From the NCBI RefSeq assembly GCF_963675965.1, contig NZ_OY780935.1:2096501-2160500 (forward strand): 64,000 nucleotides of DNA, given 5' to 3'. This document shows positions 17,724-26,951 of this stretch, in pieces. Numbering within the stretch: the first letter of the stretch is position 1; every line of letters begins with the position of its first letter. The translations under genes were made by a program, and so were the position numbers. The DNA is from an uncultured Celeribacter sp. (GTDB lineage Bacteria > Pseudomonadota > Alphaproteobacteria > Rhodobacterales > Rhodobacteraceae). The notes under the pieces are model-generated. The model searched no databases and had not been told where the DNA came from. It was given only the letters and a program-made list of their open reading frames with translations.

Positions 17724-18966
17724 CTGGAGCCATTTTCCCGATAGGGCGCGCGAGGCGGAAACCCTTGTGCGGCGCCTGTTCGAGCCGACACCCTGCCTGC
17801 GCAATGATCACCTGTCCAAGATCTACGGCTGCGATATCTGGCTGAAGCGTGAAGACTTGACGCCAGTTAGGTCCTACAAGCTGCGCGGCGCGTGGAATGC
17901 CATGGTCAAGGCGCGGGACGCCGATCCGACCATTGGGCTGTTCGTCTGCGCCTCTGCGGGCAACCATGCACAGGGCGTCGCCTTTGCCTGTCGACAGTTC
18001 GGTGTGCGGGGGGTCATTTTCATGCCGGTGACAACGCCGCAGCAGAAAATCGACAAGACCAAAGTATTTGGCGGCGATAACGTCGAAATACGCCTGATTG
18101 GGGACTATTTCGACAACACGCTTGCCGCAGCGCAGGCCTATTGCGAAACCGAGGGCGGCCATTTCCTGGCCCCCTTCGACGACATCGATGTGATCGAAGG
18201 CCAGGCGACGGTGGCCGTGGAATTCATGTCGCAAATGGTGCCGGATGTCGTGGTGTTGCCGGTCGGTGGTGGCGGGCTCTCGGCGGGCATCCGTCGCTAT
18301 TTGCAGGATGTGGCGCCACAGACCGAGATCTATTTCGTTGAGCCGGCGGGCGGGCGGTCTCTGGCGGCGGCGATCGAGGCGGGGCGGACAGTCACGCTTG
18401 AGGATGTCGACAGTTTTGTCGATGGCGCCGCGGTGGCCAAGATCGGTGATACACCCTTTGAGGTGTTGAAGGAGATTTCCGACGATCACATTCTGGCCTG
18501 CCCCGAAGACCGCATCTGTTCGACGATGATCGACATGCTGAATGTCGAAGGGATCGTGCTGGAGCCCGCCGGGGCCTTGTCGGTGGACGCCTTGCAGGAT
18601 CTGCGCGACGAGATCAAAGGCAAACGGGTGGTCTGTGTGACCTCGGGCGGCAATTTCGATTTCGAACGCTTGCCCGAGGTGAAAGAGCGCGCGCAGCGTT
18701 ACCGCGAGCTGAAGAAATATTTCATTCTGCGCATGCCGCAGCGTCCCGGCGCCCTGCGCGACTTTCTGGATATGCTGGGCCCGGACGATGATATTGCCCG
18801 TTTCGAGTATCTGAAAAAATCGGCCCGCAATTTCGGCACGGTGCTGATCGGGATCGAAACCAATGCCCCGGAAAACTTTGCCGCCCTCTTTGAAAAGATG
18901 GATGCGGCGGGGCTGGTCTACCGCGATGTCAGCAAAGACCCTGCGCTGGCCGATTTTGTGCTGTGA
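17716..18966 (+). CDS. ilvA: Threonine ammonia-lyase (threonine dehydratase)
   Basis: PLP enzyme that deaminates threonine to 2-oxobutyrate, the first step towards isoleucine. From ATG 17716 it has 416 aa. The PLP lysine lies in SYKLRGAWN (near residue 55), and the glycine loop is VVLPVGGGGLSAGIRR. The C-terminal part (about 330-416, ILRMPQRPGALRDFLDML) is one ACT-like regulatory domain, as in the shorter biosynthetic enzymes. The start lies 8 nt inside the preceding membrane-protein gene. Confidence 0.92.
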   Translation: MTDWSHFPDRAREAETLVRRLFEPTPCLRNDHLSKIYGCDIWLKREDLTPVRSYKLRGAWNAMVKARDADPTIGLFVCASAGNHAQGVAFACRQFGVRGVIFMPVTTPQQKIDKTKVFGGDNVEIRLIGDYFDNTLAAAQAYCETEGGHFLAPFDDIDVIEGQATVAVEFMSQMVPDVVVLPVGGGGLSAGIRRYLQDVAPQTEIYFVEPAGGRSLAAAIEAGRTVTLEDVDSFVDGAAVAKIGDTPFEVLKEISDDHILACPEDRICSTMIDMLNVEGIVLEPAGALSVDALQDLRDEIKGKRVVCVTSGGNFDFERLPEVKERAQRYRELKKYFILRMPQRPGALRDFLDMLGPDDDIARFEYLKKSARNFGTVLIGIETNAPENFAALFEKMDAAGLVYRDVSKDPALADFVL

Positions 18967-18975
18967 GCTCTGACA

Positions 18976-19416
18976 TCAGAGGCCTTTGAAGGCGCGCGAC
19001 AGAAAAGCACGGTCGCCGGGATTCCCGAGGCTGAGCGCCGCCTGTTCCGGACTGGCCCAATGTACCGAATGGTCTGCTTCGGGCGGCTCCGCCAGTTTGC
19101 GCACCGGGCGTGCGCTGTAGATATGGCAGATCTTCTCCGCCCAAAGGTCGTATTCCGGCATGAAAACGAACCGGCGAAAGGCGCCCAGAAAGCGCGGTGC
19201 GGCAATGCGCCAGCCGGTTTCTTCAAAGACTTCCCGATGCAATGCGGCCAGCGGGCTTTCCCCCGGATCAATGCCGCCGCCGGGCAGTTGGAATTCGTGG
19301 TGAATGCCCGCCTGATAGGTCAAAAGCACCTGCCCGTCGCGGGGCAGAACCGCGTAGGCCCCGGGGCGTGGCTTGTAAACTTCTCCTAAGATCTTAGATT
19401 CGCCGTAGCGCCGCAT
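18976..19416 (-). CDS. NUDIX hydrolase
   Basis: A 146-aa NUDIX-fold pyrophosphatase. The full NUDIX box is readable from GGGIDPGESPLAALHREV through FEETGW (GX5EX7REUXEEXGU), at about residues 45-68. The substrate cannot be told from sequence. It lies convergent to the threonine dehydratase gene (9 nt apart) and divergent from hslO. Confidence 0.9.
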   Translation of the reverse strand: MRRYGESKILGEVYKPRPGAYAVLPRDGQVLLTYQAGIHHEFQLPGGGIDPGESPLAALHREVFEETGWRIAAPRFLGAFRRFVFMPEYDLWAEKICHIYSARPVRKLAEPPEADHSVHWASPEQAALSLGNPGDRAFLSRAFKGL

Positions 19417-19494
19417 AGCTGCTGTGCCTTTCGTGGGTGTTGTTCCGCCTATATGAACAGGATATGCCAGCGCCGAACTTCAAAGGAAGCCCAA

Positions 19495-20496
19495 ATGCTC
19501 GGATCTAAAATCGCATGGGACGATACTGTCCTGCCGTTCCAACTTGACGCGTCTGATGTGCGCGGACGCGTGTTGCGTCTGGATGGCGTGCTGGATCAGG
19601 TCCTGTCTCAACATGATTACCCGCCAGAGATCGAAGCGCTGGTGGCCGAAATGGCCTTGCTGACAGCGATGATCGGCCAAACGATGAAGCTGCGCTGGAA
19701 ACTGTCTTTGCAGGTGCGCGGGGACGGTCCCGCACGGCTGATCGCAACGGATTACTATGCGCCCGCAAAAGAGGGCGACCCGGCGCGGATCCGGGCCTAT
19801 GCCTCTTTCGATGTGGAGCGTTTGCAGCCGCGGGTGGATCCGTTCCTGCAAATCGGCAAGGGATATTTCGCGATTCTGATCGACCAGGGGAAGGGCAACG
19901 TGCCCTATCAGGGGATCACGCCTATTGCCGGCAGCTCCCTGTCGGCCTGTGCGGAAACCTATTTTGCCCAGTCCGAACAGCTGCCGACCCGGTTCTCGAC
20001 CTCTTTTGGCCGCTCGCAATTGGCAGGCGAAGGCGAACGTTGGCGCGCTGGGGGCATCATGTTGCAAAAAATGCCGAAAGCGTCGCCCTTTGCCGCGAAA
20101 CAGGACGGCGATCAGGCCGAGGCACTGCTGCAGGCCACGGATATTCTGGATGATGACGATCTGGAAAAATGGAACCGCGCCAATATTTTTCTCGATACGG
20201 TCGAGGATATCGAACTGATCGGCCCGCGGGTGCAGCCCACGGAGCTCCTGGTACGGCTGTTTCACGAAGATCAGCCGCGGGTGTTTGATCCCCAGCCGGT
20301 CGAATTCGGGTGCAATTGCTCCGAAGAGCGGGTCCGCGAAAGCCTGTCGATCTATTCGGCGCGTGATATTGGTCACATGACGACGGATGAAGGCACGGTG
20401 ACAGCGGATTGCCAATTCTGCGGCGCACATTACGTTTTGGACCCGAAAACAGTTGGGTTTGAGGCGGAAAGAGATCCGGATGGCAAAGCCGATTGA
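19495..20496 (+). CDS. hslO: Redox-regulated molecular chaperone Hsp33
   Basis: Holdase activated by oxidation in the cytoplasm, 333 aa from the ATG at 19495 with AAAGGAAG about 6 nt upstream. The C-terminal zinc/redox switch has the four expected cysteines as CNC (after VEFG) and CQFC before GAHY. The N-terminal substrate-binding domain is complete. Its last 17 nt overlap the next gene. Confidence 0.95.
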   Translation: MLGSKIAWDDTVLPFQLDASDVRGRVLRLDGVLDQVLSQHDYPPEIEALVAEMALLTAMIGQTMKLRWKLSLQVRGDGPARLIATDYYAPAKEGDPARIRAYASFDVERLQPRVDPFLQIGKGYFAILIDQGKGNVPYQGITPIAGSSLSACAETYFAQSEQLPTRFSTSFGRSQLAGEGERWRAGGIMLQKMPKASPFAAKQDGDQAEALLQATDILDDDDLEKWNRANIFLDTVEDIELIGPRVQPTELLVRLFHEDQPRVFDPQPVEFGCNCSEERVRESLSIYSARDIGHMTTDEGTVTADCQFCGAHYVLDPKTVGFEAERDPDGKAD

Positions 20497-21082
20497 TCGC
20501 GACACATTAGAAAAGGCGCTGCGGACCTCCGGGGCGCCTTCTTCCGATTTTGACCTGAACCGGGACGTGCGCCCGGCGGGCACCCCAAGCTTGCGGTCGG
20601 CAGGGGTTCTGATCCCGGTGCGGGAAACGGCGCAAGGCTTGCGCCTGATCCTGACCAAGCGATCTTCTGCTCTGAAGCACCATCCGGGGCAGATTTCCTT
20701 TCCCGGCGGGCGCGTCGATCCTGGCGATCGGGATCACATCGACGCGGCGCTGCGCGAGGCAGAGGAAGAGATCGGCCTGCCACGCGAGAATGTGGAGATT
20801 CTGGGGGAGCTGCCGCCGCATGAAACGGTGACGCAATTCGAAATGCATCCGGTTTTAGGCTGGATTCGAGACGAATTCGTGGCAATCCCGGAAGCTGGTG
20901 AAGTGTCGGAAGTGTTCGAGGTCCCGCTTGATCATGTACTCGACCCGGCGAAATTCACCATTCAGTCACGGCGCTGGCGCGGGCATCGTCGTGCCTTTTT
21001 CACGGTGCCCTACGGGCCCTATTATATCTGGGGCGCGACAGCCCGCGTGCTGCGGGTTCTGGCGGATCGGGTGCAGGGATGA
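20480..21082 (+). CDS. NUDIX CoA pyrophosphatase-like protein (NudL-type)
   Basis: A 200-aa NUDIX protein related to peroxisomal/bacterial coenzyme A pyrophosphatases. The CoA-type signature is seen in LTKRSSALKHHPGQISFPGG, running into the NUDIX box with LREAEEEIGLP (about residues 75-97). The ATG at 20480 is inside hslO; the longer frame from 20453 is less likely. The stop overlaps the ATG of cca (ATGA). The hslO-nudL-cca-methyltransferase series is a coupled operon. Confidence 0.9.
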   Translation: MAKPIDRDTLEKALRTSGAPSSDFDLNRDVRPAGTPSLRSAGVLIPVRETAQGLRLILTKRSSALKHHPGQISFPGGRVDPGDRDHIDAALREAEEEIGLPRENVEILGELPPHETVTQFEMHPVLGWIRDEFVAIPEAGEVSEVFEVPLDHVLDPAKFTIQSRRWRGHRRAFFTVPYGPYYIWGATARVLRVLADRVQG

Positions 21083-22236
21083 CACGGATTTCGACACCCT
21101 GGCTGACCAGCCCCGCCGTTGAAAAGGTCATGCAGATCTTTGCGTCAGCAGGGGTTCCCGCCTATTTCGTGGGGGGCTGCGTGCGCAATGCCTTGCTGGG
21201 CGTTCCGGTTACGGATCTGGATATTTCGACCCCAATCCGGCCTGAAATGACGATGAAGATCGCGCAGGAGGCCGGTCTCAGGGTTGTGCCGACCGGCATT
21301 GATCATGGCACCGTGACCGTGGTGGCCGATGGTGAACCTTTTGAGATCACGACCTTTCGCAAGGATGTCGAAACGGATGGCCGACGCGCTGTCGTGGCCT
21401 TTGCCGAGACATTGGAGGAGGATGCGCGCCGCCGGGATTTCACCATGAATGCGCTCTATGCCGATGCGACGGGTCTGGTTGTTGACCCGCTGGGGGGCAT
21501 GGCAGATCTTGAGGCGCGGCGCGTGCGGTTCATCGACGATCCCGAGACCCGCATTCGCGAAGATTACCTGCGTATTTTGCGGTTTTTCCGGTTTTTTGCC
21601 TGGTACGGCGATCAGCAGGCCGGTTTGGACGCCGATGGTCTGGCAGCCTGCGCCGCTTTGGTCGGGGGGCTTGAGGGGTTGTCGCGGGAACGTGTCGGGG
21701 CCGAGATGATCAAGCTGTTGTCTGCGCTCGCGCCACAGATGGCCGTGGCTGCGATGGAGCAATCGGGCGTGCTTTCGACGCTTTTGCCCGGAGCCACGAC
21801 CAAGGCGTTTTTCCTTTTGATCGAGTTTGAGGAACAGCCCGATCCGATCCGCCGTCTTGCGGCGTTGGGTGACTTCGATGTGACTGCGGTCTTGCGCCTG
21901 TCTAAGGCGCAGAGCCAGGCCTATGACACCCTGCGCGCCCATGCGACCGATATGACGTCGTCAGTTGCCGAACTTGCCTATCGCGAGGGGCCGAAGCCGG
22001 CCAAGGATATCGCGCTGTTGCGGGCGGCGTTTCTGGAGCAGGTGCCCGAACCAGGACTGGCGCAGGAAATCGTCTTGGGGGCCGAAGCCAAATTTCCGCT
22101 CTCTGCGGCCGATCTGATGCCGGATCTTGAGGGGGCGGCTTTGGGCCGGGCGTTGAAACAGGCGGAACGGGCATGGATCGATTCGCGATTTACCCTAGAT
22201 CGAGACGCACTTTTGACCCTGGCAAAGGGGGGCTGA
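21079..22236 (+). CDS. cca: CCA tRNA nucleotidyltransferase / poly(A) polymerase family
   Basis: Class II nucleotidyltransferase of 385 aa that adds or repairs the tRNA 3' CCA. Visible are the glycine/Asp catalytic region YFVGGCVRNALLGVPVTDLD, the RRDFTMNALY motif and the ATP/CTP-discriminating segment IREDYLRILRFFRFF. In alphaproteobacteria this short form is usually the CCA-adding enzyme. It overlaps the preceding gene by 4 nt and is followed 3 nt later by an RNA methyltransferase. Confidence 0.93.
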   Translation: MTRISTPWLTSPAVEKVMQIFASAGVPAYFVGGCVRNALLGVPVTDLDISTPIRPEMTMKIAQEAGLRVVPTGIDHGTVTVVADGEPFEITTFRKDVETDGRRAVVAFAETLEEDARRRDFTMNALYADATGLVVDPLGGMADLEARRVRFIDDPETRIREDYLRILRFFRFFAWYGDQQAGLDADGLAACAALVGGLEGLSRERVGAEMIKLLSALAPQMAVAAMEQSGVLSTLLPGATTKAFFLLIEFEEQPDPIRRLAALGDFDVTAVLRLSKAQSQAYDTLRAHATDMTSSVAELAYREGPKPAKDIALLRAAFLEQVPEPGLAQEIVLGAEAKFPLSAADLMPDLEGAALGRALKQAERAWIDSRFTLDRDALLTLAKGG

Positions 22237-22239
22237 GGA

Positions 22240-23454
22240 ATGGCGCTGCATGAGGTGGTAAGGCTGGGGCACAAGGGCGACGGCATCACGCGAGAGGGCG
22301 TATTCGTTGCCCACGCGCTTCCGGGCGAGGTGGTCGACGGCGATGCCGAAAACGGGCGTGTCGCAGACGGGCGCATTGTCACCCCCTCCGTCGATCGCGT
22401 TAAACCACCCTGCCGTCATGCCAAGGCCTGTGGCGGCTGTGCGCTGCAGTTCGCCTCGGATGATTTCGTGGCGCGGTGGAAGCGGGATGTCGTGCAGACT
22501 GCGTTGGAAAATCAGGGTGTTTCCGCTGGATTAGAGGCGATTCATACCTCGCCGACCCAAAGCAGGCGACGGGCGGTCTTTCATGGCCGACGCACCAAGA
22601 AAAGCGTCATGGTTGGCCTGCACGCGCGGGCCTCGGACAGTCTGGTGCCGGTCCCGGATTGTATCTTGATGACCCCGAACATCATGGCAGGCTATGCCGC
22701 CTATGAGCGGTTGGTCGAGCTGGGCGCGTCCCGTCGCGGCGAAATGGATATTGCCGTGATTGACGCGGAAAGCGGTTTGGATGTGTCGGTGGCGAACGGC
22801 AAGCCGTTGGACATGCCTTTGCGTGTGGCTCTGGGCGAGGTGGTTCGTGCGCATGATCTGGCGCGGCTGTCCTGGAATGGAGAAGATGTGGCGGGCGAGG
22901 CACCTGCCTTTTTGCAATTCGGCAAGGCGCGAGTCGTTCCCCCTGCGGGGGCATTTCTGCAGGCGACGGCAGCTGGCGAAGCCAGTCTGGTGACCGCGAT
23001 GAAGAGGGCTGTTTCTGGCGCGGATCGCGTTATTGATCTATTCGCCGGATGCGGCACGTTTTCACTGCCCATGGCGGACACCGCCGAAGTCCACGCGGTC
23101 GAAGGCGTTGCGGATATGCTTGCGGCGCTCGAAAAAGGCTGGCGACAGGCTGAGGGGCTGAAGCCCGTAACGGTGGAAACACGGGATCTGTTCCGCCAAC
23201 CTATGCGTGCCGATGAGCTGAATCGATTCGATGCTGCAATCATCGATCCGCCGCGGGCCGGGGCGGCGGCGCAATGCGATGAAATCGTCAAAAGTGATCT
23301 CAAGACGGTGGGATTCGTGTCCTGCAATCCGATCACGTTTTCGCGAGATGCAAAGGCGCTCTGCGCGGGCGGCTTCACTTTGGACTGGATTGAGGTGGTC
23401 GATCAGTTCCGTTGGTCCACTCACGTGGAGATCGCGGCGCGATTCTCACGCTGA
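22240..23454 (+). CDS. Class I SAM-dependent RNA uridine C5-methyltransferase (RlmD/TrmA-like)
   Basis: 404 aa, COG2265 type. The N-terminal TRAM-like part is followed by an iron-sulfur cysteine set, PPCRHAKACGGCALQ. The SAM domain has VIDLFAGCGTFSLPMA, the catalytic IDPPRAGAA and the nucleophile-containing SCNPITFSRD. The usual target is m5U in 23S rRNA or tRNA, and which of these cannot be settled here. It is the last gene of the hslO-led run. Confidence 0.9.
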   Translation: MALHEVVRLGHKGDGITREGVFVAHALPGEVVDGDAENGRVADGRIVTPSVDRVKPPCRHAKACGGCALQFASDDFVARWKRDVVQTALENQGVSAGLEAIHTSPTQSRRRAVFHGRRTKKSVMVGLHARASDSLVPVPDCILMTPNIMAGYAAYERLVELGASRRGEMDIAVIDAESGLDVSVANGKPLDMPLRVALGEVVRAHDLARLSWNGEDVAGEAPAFLQFGKARVVPPAGAFLQATAAGEASLVTAMKRAVSGADRVIDLFAGCGTFSLPMADTAEVHAVEGVADMLAALEKGWRQAEGLKPVTVETRDLFRQPMRADELNRFDAAIIDPPRAGAAAQCDEIVKSDLKTVGFVSCNPITFSRDAKALCAGGFTLDWIEVVDQFRWSTHVEIAARFSR

Positions 23455-23530
23455 ACCGGCGTTGTTATCATTGCTCTCTGAGGGGCGACATGTGTAATCA
23501 TGTGCCCAAACAAGAGCAGGTAAATTAACT

Positions 23531-24031
23531 ATGAAACGCAGGTATTTTCTGGCCACTGGTCTGTCTGCCACGATGCTGACATTGGCTGGCTGTGGACGCA
23601 GCTTGCCCCGTTACACGGGCCCCGAGGTGACTCGGGTCGTCATCTACAAGGGCCGTCGTCGCATGTATCTTTTGCACGGCACCGAGATCCTTGAGGAATT
23701 CAAGATCGGTCTGGGTGGCAATCCGATCGGGCCGAAGCAGTTCGAAGGGGATGGGAAGACGCCGGAAGGCAGCTACATCATCGACCGCCGAAATCCGAAA
23801 TCATCCTACCATTTGTCACTGGGGATTTCCTATCCGAATGCCTTGGACCGGGCCTATGCCGAAGAGATGGGGCGTCGCCCGGGCGGGGACATTTTCATCC
23901 ATGGGCGTGCCGGAGAAAACCGAGGACGTGGGAAGGACTGGACCGCCGGATGTATCGCCATCAAGGACCGGGAAATCGAAAAGGTCTACATGATGGTTCA
24001 AAACGGTACTCAGGTAGATATTTTCCCCTGA
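23531..24031 (+). CDS. L,D-transpeptidase (YkuD) lipoprotein
   Basis: A 166-aa exported enzyme of the family that makes 3-3 peptidoglycan cross-links or attaches proteins to the wall. The N-terminus has a signal with lipobox LAGC (Cys near residue 21). The YkuD catalytic block is seen as FIHGRAGENRGRGKDW followed by TAGCIAI, containing the conserved His and nucleophile Cys. It is convergent with a CAP-domain lipoprotein gene. Confidence 0.9.
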   Translation: MKRRYFLATGLSATMLTLAGCGRSLPRYTGPEVTRVVIYKGRRRMYLLHGTEILEEFKIGLGGNPIGPKQFEGDGKTPEGSYIIDRRNPKSSYHLSLGISYPNALDRAYAEEMGRRPGGDIFIHGRAGENRGRGKDWTAGCIAIKDREIEKVYMMVQNGTQVDIFP

Positions 24032-24063
24032 ATACCGTTGATTAGCTTATTGGTCGTGCAGGT

Positions 24064-24609
24064 TTAGTGTGCGGCCAAGGTTAGGTCAGGCGACACTTGA
24101 CGCGCCCCGACGAGCAGTGTCCACCACAGTTTCCCGCTGTCTTCCTGATACCATGCAAACCCGATGTCTGCAGCGCGTTTGTCGAGGATGATGTCACGCG
24201 TATCCGGTTGTTCCATCCAAGCCGACAGGGTTTCCAGTTCGGTTTCGTAGGTTTCTGAAATGTTTTCCCCAAGCATGATGCCGCGGTAGCCGGAACGGGC
24301 AACGCGGTCGAGCGGGGAAGAGCCGTCCGAGCCGAAATGCCAAGGGCGGTTTTGAACATGCATGTCGCGCGCATGCGTCGCTGCGGCGGCGGTCAGATTG
24401 GAGTTAAGCTCCACCGGCGCGGCACCTGCGGCCTGACGCAATGCATTGATCGAGTCCAGCATGCGATACTGAATCTTGGCCTCGTCACGGGCGTGAATAC
24501 GATAGACCTGCGGCAGTGGCTTTCCATCCGGCCCGATGCGTTGAGCGGGTGTGTCACATGCAGTGAGCCCGACGAGGGCCATCATGAGGATAGCGAAAAT
24601 CCGGTACAT
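24064..24609 (-). CDS. CAP/SCP-domain lipoprotein
   Basis: 181 aa. The signal peptide has lipobox LTAC (Cys near residue 18). A CAP (cysteine-rich secretory/allergen/PR-1) domain occupies residues 50-175, with RQAAGAAPVELNSNLTAAAATHARDM-type sequence and LGENI, and the conserved His and Glu positions in HARDM and ENIS. The function in bacteria is not established. It lies between two L,D-transpeptidase genes, which suggests an envelope role. Confidence 0.85.
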   Translation of the reverse strand: MYRIFAILMMALVGLTACDTPAQRIGPDGKPLPQVYRIHARDEAKIQYRMLDSINALRQAAGAAPVELNSNLTAAAATHARDMHVQNRPWHFGSDGSSPLDRVARSGYRGIMLGENISETYETELETLSAWMEQPDTRDIILDKRAADIGFAWYQEDSGKLWWTLLVGARQVSPDLTLAAH

Positions 24610-24782
24610 TCAGATACTCCAAGAAACTTACCCGGTTGAATTAGTCTCTTTGTGTTGAAGGATCAAATGCTGTTCGCGAGAATCCGCCCTGAACGATTGT
24701 TTGATTTGCGACTGAGGCAAACGCGCCATATATGTTTTGTTAACACAAATATCCTGTCCCAGATTGAGAATGGCGAAGTTCA

Positions 24783-25376
24783 ATGAGTAAAAAGCCGGTC
24801 TTTCATGTATCCCGTCGGGCCTTTGTCGCAGGGGCTGCCGTCGCTGTGGCAAGCCCCGCGCTTGCCCAAAGCTCCAACACCACCGAGATGGAGGGGGACC
24901 TTTCCACGGTCGTCCGGCGCAATATCTCAAGCTTTCGGTCGCTCAACTGGCAGCCCTATTTCAGCAATCTGAAGAACGGGGCGATTCTTGTCGATACGAC
25001 ATCTCGCGCACTGCATTTCTGGAGCGAAGACGAGAGCATTTATAAACTTTATCCGACTTCGGTGCCGCTGAGCGAAGATCTGACGCGCCGCGGTCGCACC
25101 AGCATTATCCGCAAGGTCGAAGGCCCCAGCTGGGCGCCGACGCCAGCGATGAAAAAGCGCAACCCCGAATGGCCGGACTTCGTCGGGCCAGGCCCGGACA
25201 ACCCCTTGGGGACCCATGCGCTTTACCTGTCCTGGAAATATTACCGAATCCACGGGACCCACGACACGCGTAAAATCGGTCGTCGCTCGTCGAACGGGTG
25301 CATCGGTTTGTACAATGAACATATTGCCGAGCTGTACGAACTTGCTAAGGTGGGCACGCAAGTGTTGCTAATTTGA
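24783..25376 (+). CDS. L,D-transpeptidase with Tat-like signal
   Basis: A 197-aa YkuD-family protein. The N-terminus SRRAFVAGAAVAVASPALAQ has the twin arginine and cleavage site of a Tat signal. The catalytic block is IHGTHDTRKIGRRSSNGCIG, with His and Cys in the expected arrangement. It is a divergent paralogue of the transpeptidase at 23531. About 170 bp separate it from the divergent CAP gene. An imperfect palindrome (CGAAAAC-A-GTTTTCG) follows the stop at 25389-25403. Confidence 0.9.
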   Translation: MSKKPVFHVSRRAFVAGAAVAVASPALAQSSNTTEMEGDLSTVVRRNISSFRSLNWQPYFSNLKNGAILVDTTSRALHFWSEDESIYKLYPTSVPLSEDLTRRGRTSIIRKVEGPSWAPTPAMKKRNPEWPDFVGPGPDNPLGTHALYLSWKYYRIHGTHDTRKIGRRSSNGCIGLYNEHIAELYELAKVGTQVLLI

Positions 25377-25416
25377 CGACAAATGCTTCGAAAACAGTTT
25401 TCGCTTCACGGAAGAA

Positions 25417-25446
25417 TTGATTTCGAACACCGTTGGCTCATATAGC
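25417..25446 (+). promoter_or_regulatory. Candidate sigma-70 promoter for small exported protein
   Basis: TTGATT (25417-25422) and TATAGC (25441-25446) are 18 bp apart and lie about 57 nt before the ATG at 25503. A hairpin CCCTGC/GCAGGG (25467-25483) sits in the predicted leader. Confidence 0.4.
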
Positions 25447-25502
25447 TTCATTGTGAAACAAACCTGCCCTGCATGTCGCAGGGGCCATGGAGGATTTTGA
25501 AT

Positions 25503-25688
25503 ATGAAAAAACTCGCTGCTGCTGCTGTCTTCGCTCTGGCTGGCACCGCTTCTTTCGCTGGTGGCTACTCTGAGCCGGTCATCGAAGCTCCGGTTGTTGT
25601 GGAAGAAACCTCTTCCTCTTCCGCTGGTGGCTACGTTGTGCCGCTCCTGATCGTTGCACTCGTTGCTGCTGCTGTTGCTGCTGACTAA
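25503..25688 (+). CDS. Small alanine-rich exported or membrane protein (61 aa)
   Basis: From the ATG at 25503 (GGAGG about 8 nt upstream) the product has a clear signal peptide ending TASFAGG, a short Glu/Val/Ser linker and a C-terminal hydrophobic helix (VVPLLIVALVAAAVAAD). It could be a small inner-membrane or lipid-associated protein. Similar short ORFs are common in roseobacters, but I know of no function. It has its own terminator, so it is probably a strongly expressed single gene. Confidence 0.8.
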   Translation: MKKLAAAAVFALAGTASFAGGYSEPVIEAPVVVEETSSSSAGGYVVPLLIVALVAAAVAAD

Positions 25689-25714
25689 TCGTCAGCCATC
25701 ATCGGCTAAAAATT

Positions 25715-25746
25715 AAAAAGGGCGGCTATCATAGCCGCCCTTTTTC
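25715..25746 (+). terminator. Strong intrinsic terminator
   Basis: Stem AAGGGCGGCTAT with ATAGCCGCCCTT around a minimal loop near 25730, followed by TTTTT. The A-run on the other side means it can also serve the convergent hemH transcript. Confidence 0.9.
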
Positions 25747-25824
25747 TATGTTAGTGCCTTGGGTTTGTTTGGTGACTGCTGCCGCAGGGCCGACACAGAC
25801 AGCCCTACGACGCAGACAATGGGA

Positions 25825-26910
25825 TCAGATCCAGCCCGCCAGGTCGCGCTGGATTTGACCGACCAGAGCGTCGATATGCTTGGGGTCATCGTTCAGGCAG
25901 GGCACGTAGAGGAAATCCTCACCCCCGGCATGTTCAAAGCTCTCGCGAATCTCTTCGTTGATTTCTTCCAGTGTCTCGATGCAATCGGCTGAAAAGGCGG
26001 GGGAACAGACGGCAATGCTTTTGTTGCCAGCCTGCGCCTGACGGGCGACCTCTTCGACAGTGTAGGGCTGAAGCCATTCTTCGGGGCCGAATTTCGACTG
26101 GAATGTCGTCATGATCTGGCTGTCGTCCCAGCCCAGGCGTTCTTTCAGAAGTCGCGTGGTCTTGTGACACTGGCAATGGTAAGGATCGCCGCCCTCTTTC
26201 AGATAACGCTCGGGCAGGCCGTGATAGGAACAGATCAGGATGTCCGGCGTCTTGTCCGACCCGGCGTAGGCGCGCTGCACCGAATCAGCGAGCGCGTCGA
26301 TATAGGCCGGGTCATCGAAATAGGGAGCCACCGTGCGGGATGCGGGTTGCCAGTTTTCTTCCATCAGGGCGCGGAAAAACTGGTCATTCGCGGTGCCGAC
26401 CGTGGCGCCTGCGTATTGTGGGTAGAGCGGGAAGAAAAGGATCTTCGTACAGCCCTCTGCCACCATATGCGCGACTTTGGATTTCGTGGACGGATTGCCG
26501 TAGCGCATACAGAAATCGACCATGACCTGATCGCCATACTGTGCATGGAGCGCGGATTTGATCGCGGCTGTCTGATCTCTGGTGATGGTCATCAACGGGC
26601 TTTCATCGGCCTCGTTGTTCCAGATGGTTTTATAGGCCGCACCGGATTTGAAGGGACGAATCGACAGAACGATTCCTTGAAGAATCGGCTGCCATTTCCA
26701 CCACGGGTAATCGATCACCCGCTTGTCCGAGAGGAATTCGTTCAGATAGCGGCGCATCGACCAGTAATCGGTGTTGTCGGGGGTACCGAGATTGGCCAGA
26801 AGCACGCCGATCTTTTCCTTGGGAATGCGCGGATGGTCCTTGCCCGCATGGGCGGGGCAGCTGGCATCTGCGGCAGTCGTATTCAGACGAGTCGGTTTCA
26901 TGAGTCCCAT
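25825..26910 (-). CDS. hemH: Ferrochelatase
   Basis: Inserts Fe2+ into protoporphyrin IX, the last step of heme synthesis. It is 361 aa. The family start VLLANLGTPDNTDYW, the metal-site region CSYHGLPERYLKEGGDPYHC and the C-terminal SPAFSADCIETLEEI are all present. Met1 or Met4 may be used. It is preceded on the same strand by a methyltransferase gene and ends opposite the small exported protein's terminator. Confidence 0.96.
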   Translation of the reverse strand: MGLMKPTRLNTTAADASCPAHAGKDHPRIPKEKIGVLLANLGTPDNTDYWSMRRYLNEFLSDKRVIDYPWWKWQPILQGIVLSIRPFKSGAAYKTIWNNEADESPLMTITRDQTAAIKSALHAQYGDQVMVDFCMRYGNPSTKSKVAHMVAEGCTKILFFPLYPQYAGATVGTANDQFFRALMEENWQPASRTVAPYFDDPAYIDALADSVQRAYAGSDKTPDILICSYHGLPERYLKEGGDPYHCQCHKTTRLLKERLGWDDSQIMTTFQSKFGPEEWLQPYTVEEVARQAQAGNKSIAVCSPAFSADCIETLEEINEEIRESFEHAGGEDFLYVPCLNDDPKHIDALVGQIQRDLAGWI

Positions 26911-26951
26911 GGTATTGTCCTGTTTTATGTCTGGGCGTGTCGCAGAAAGTG

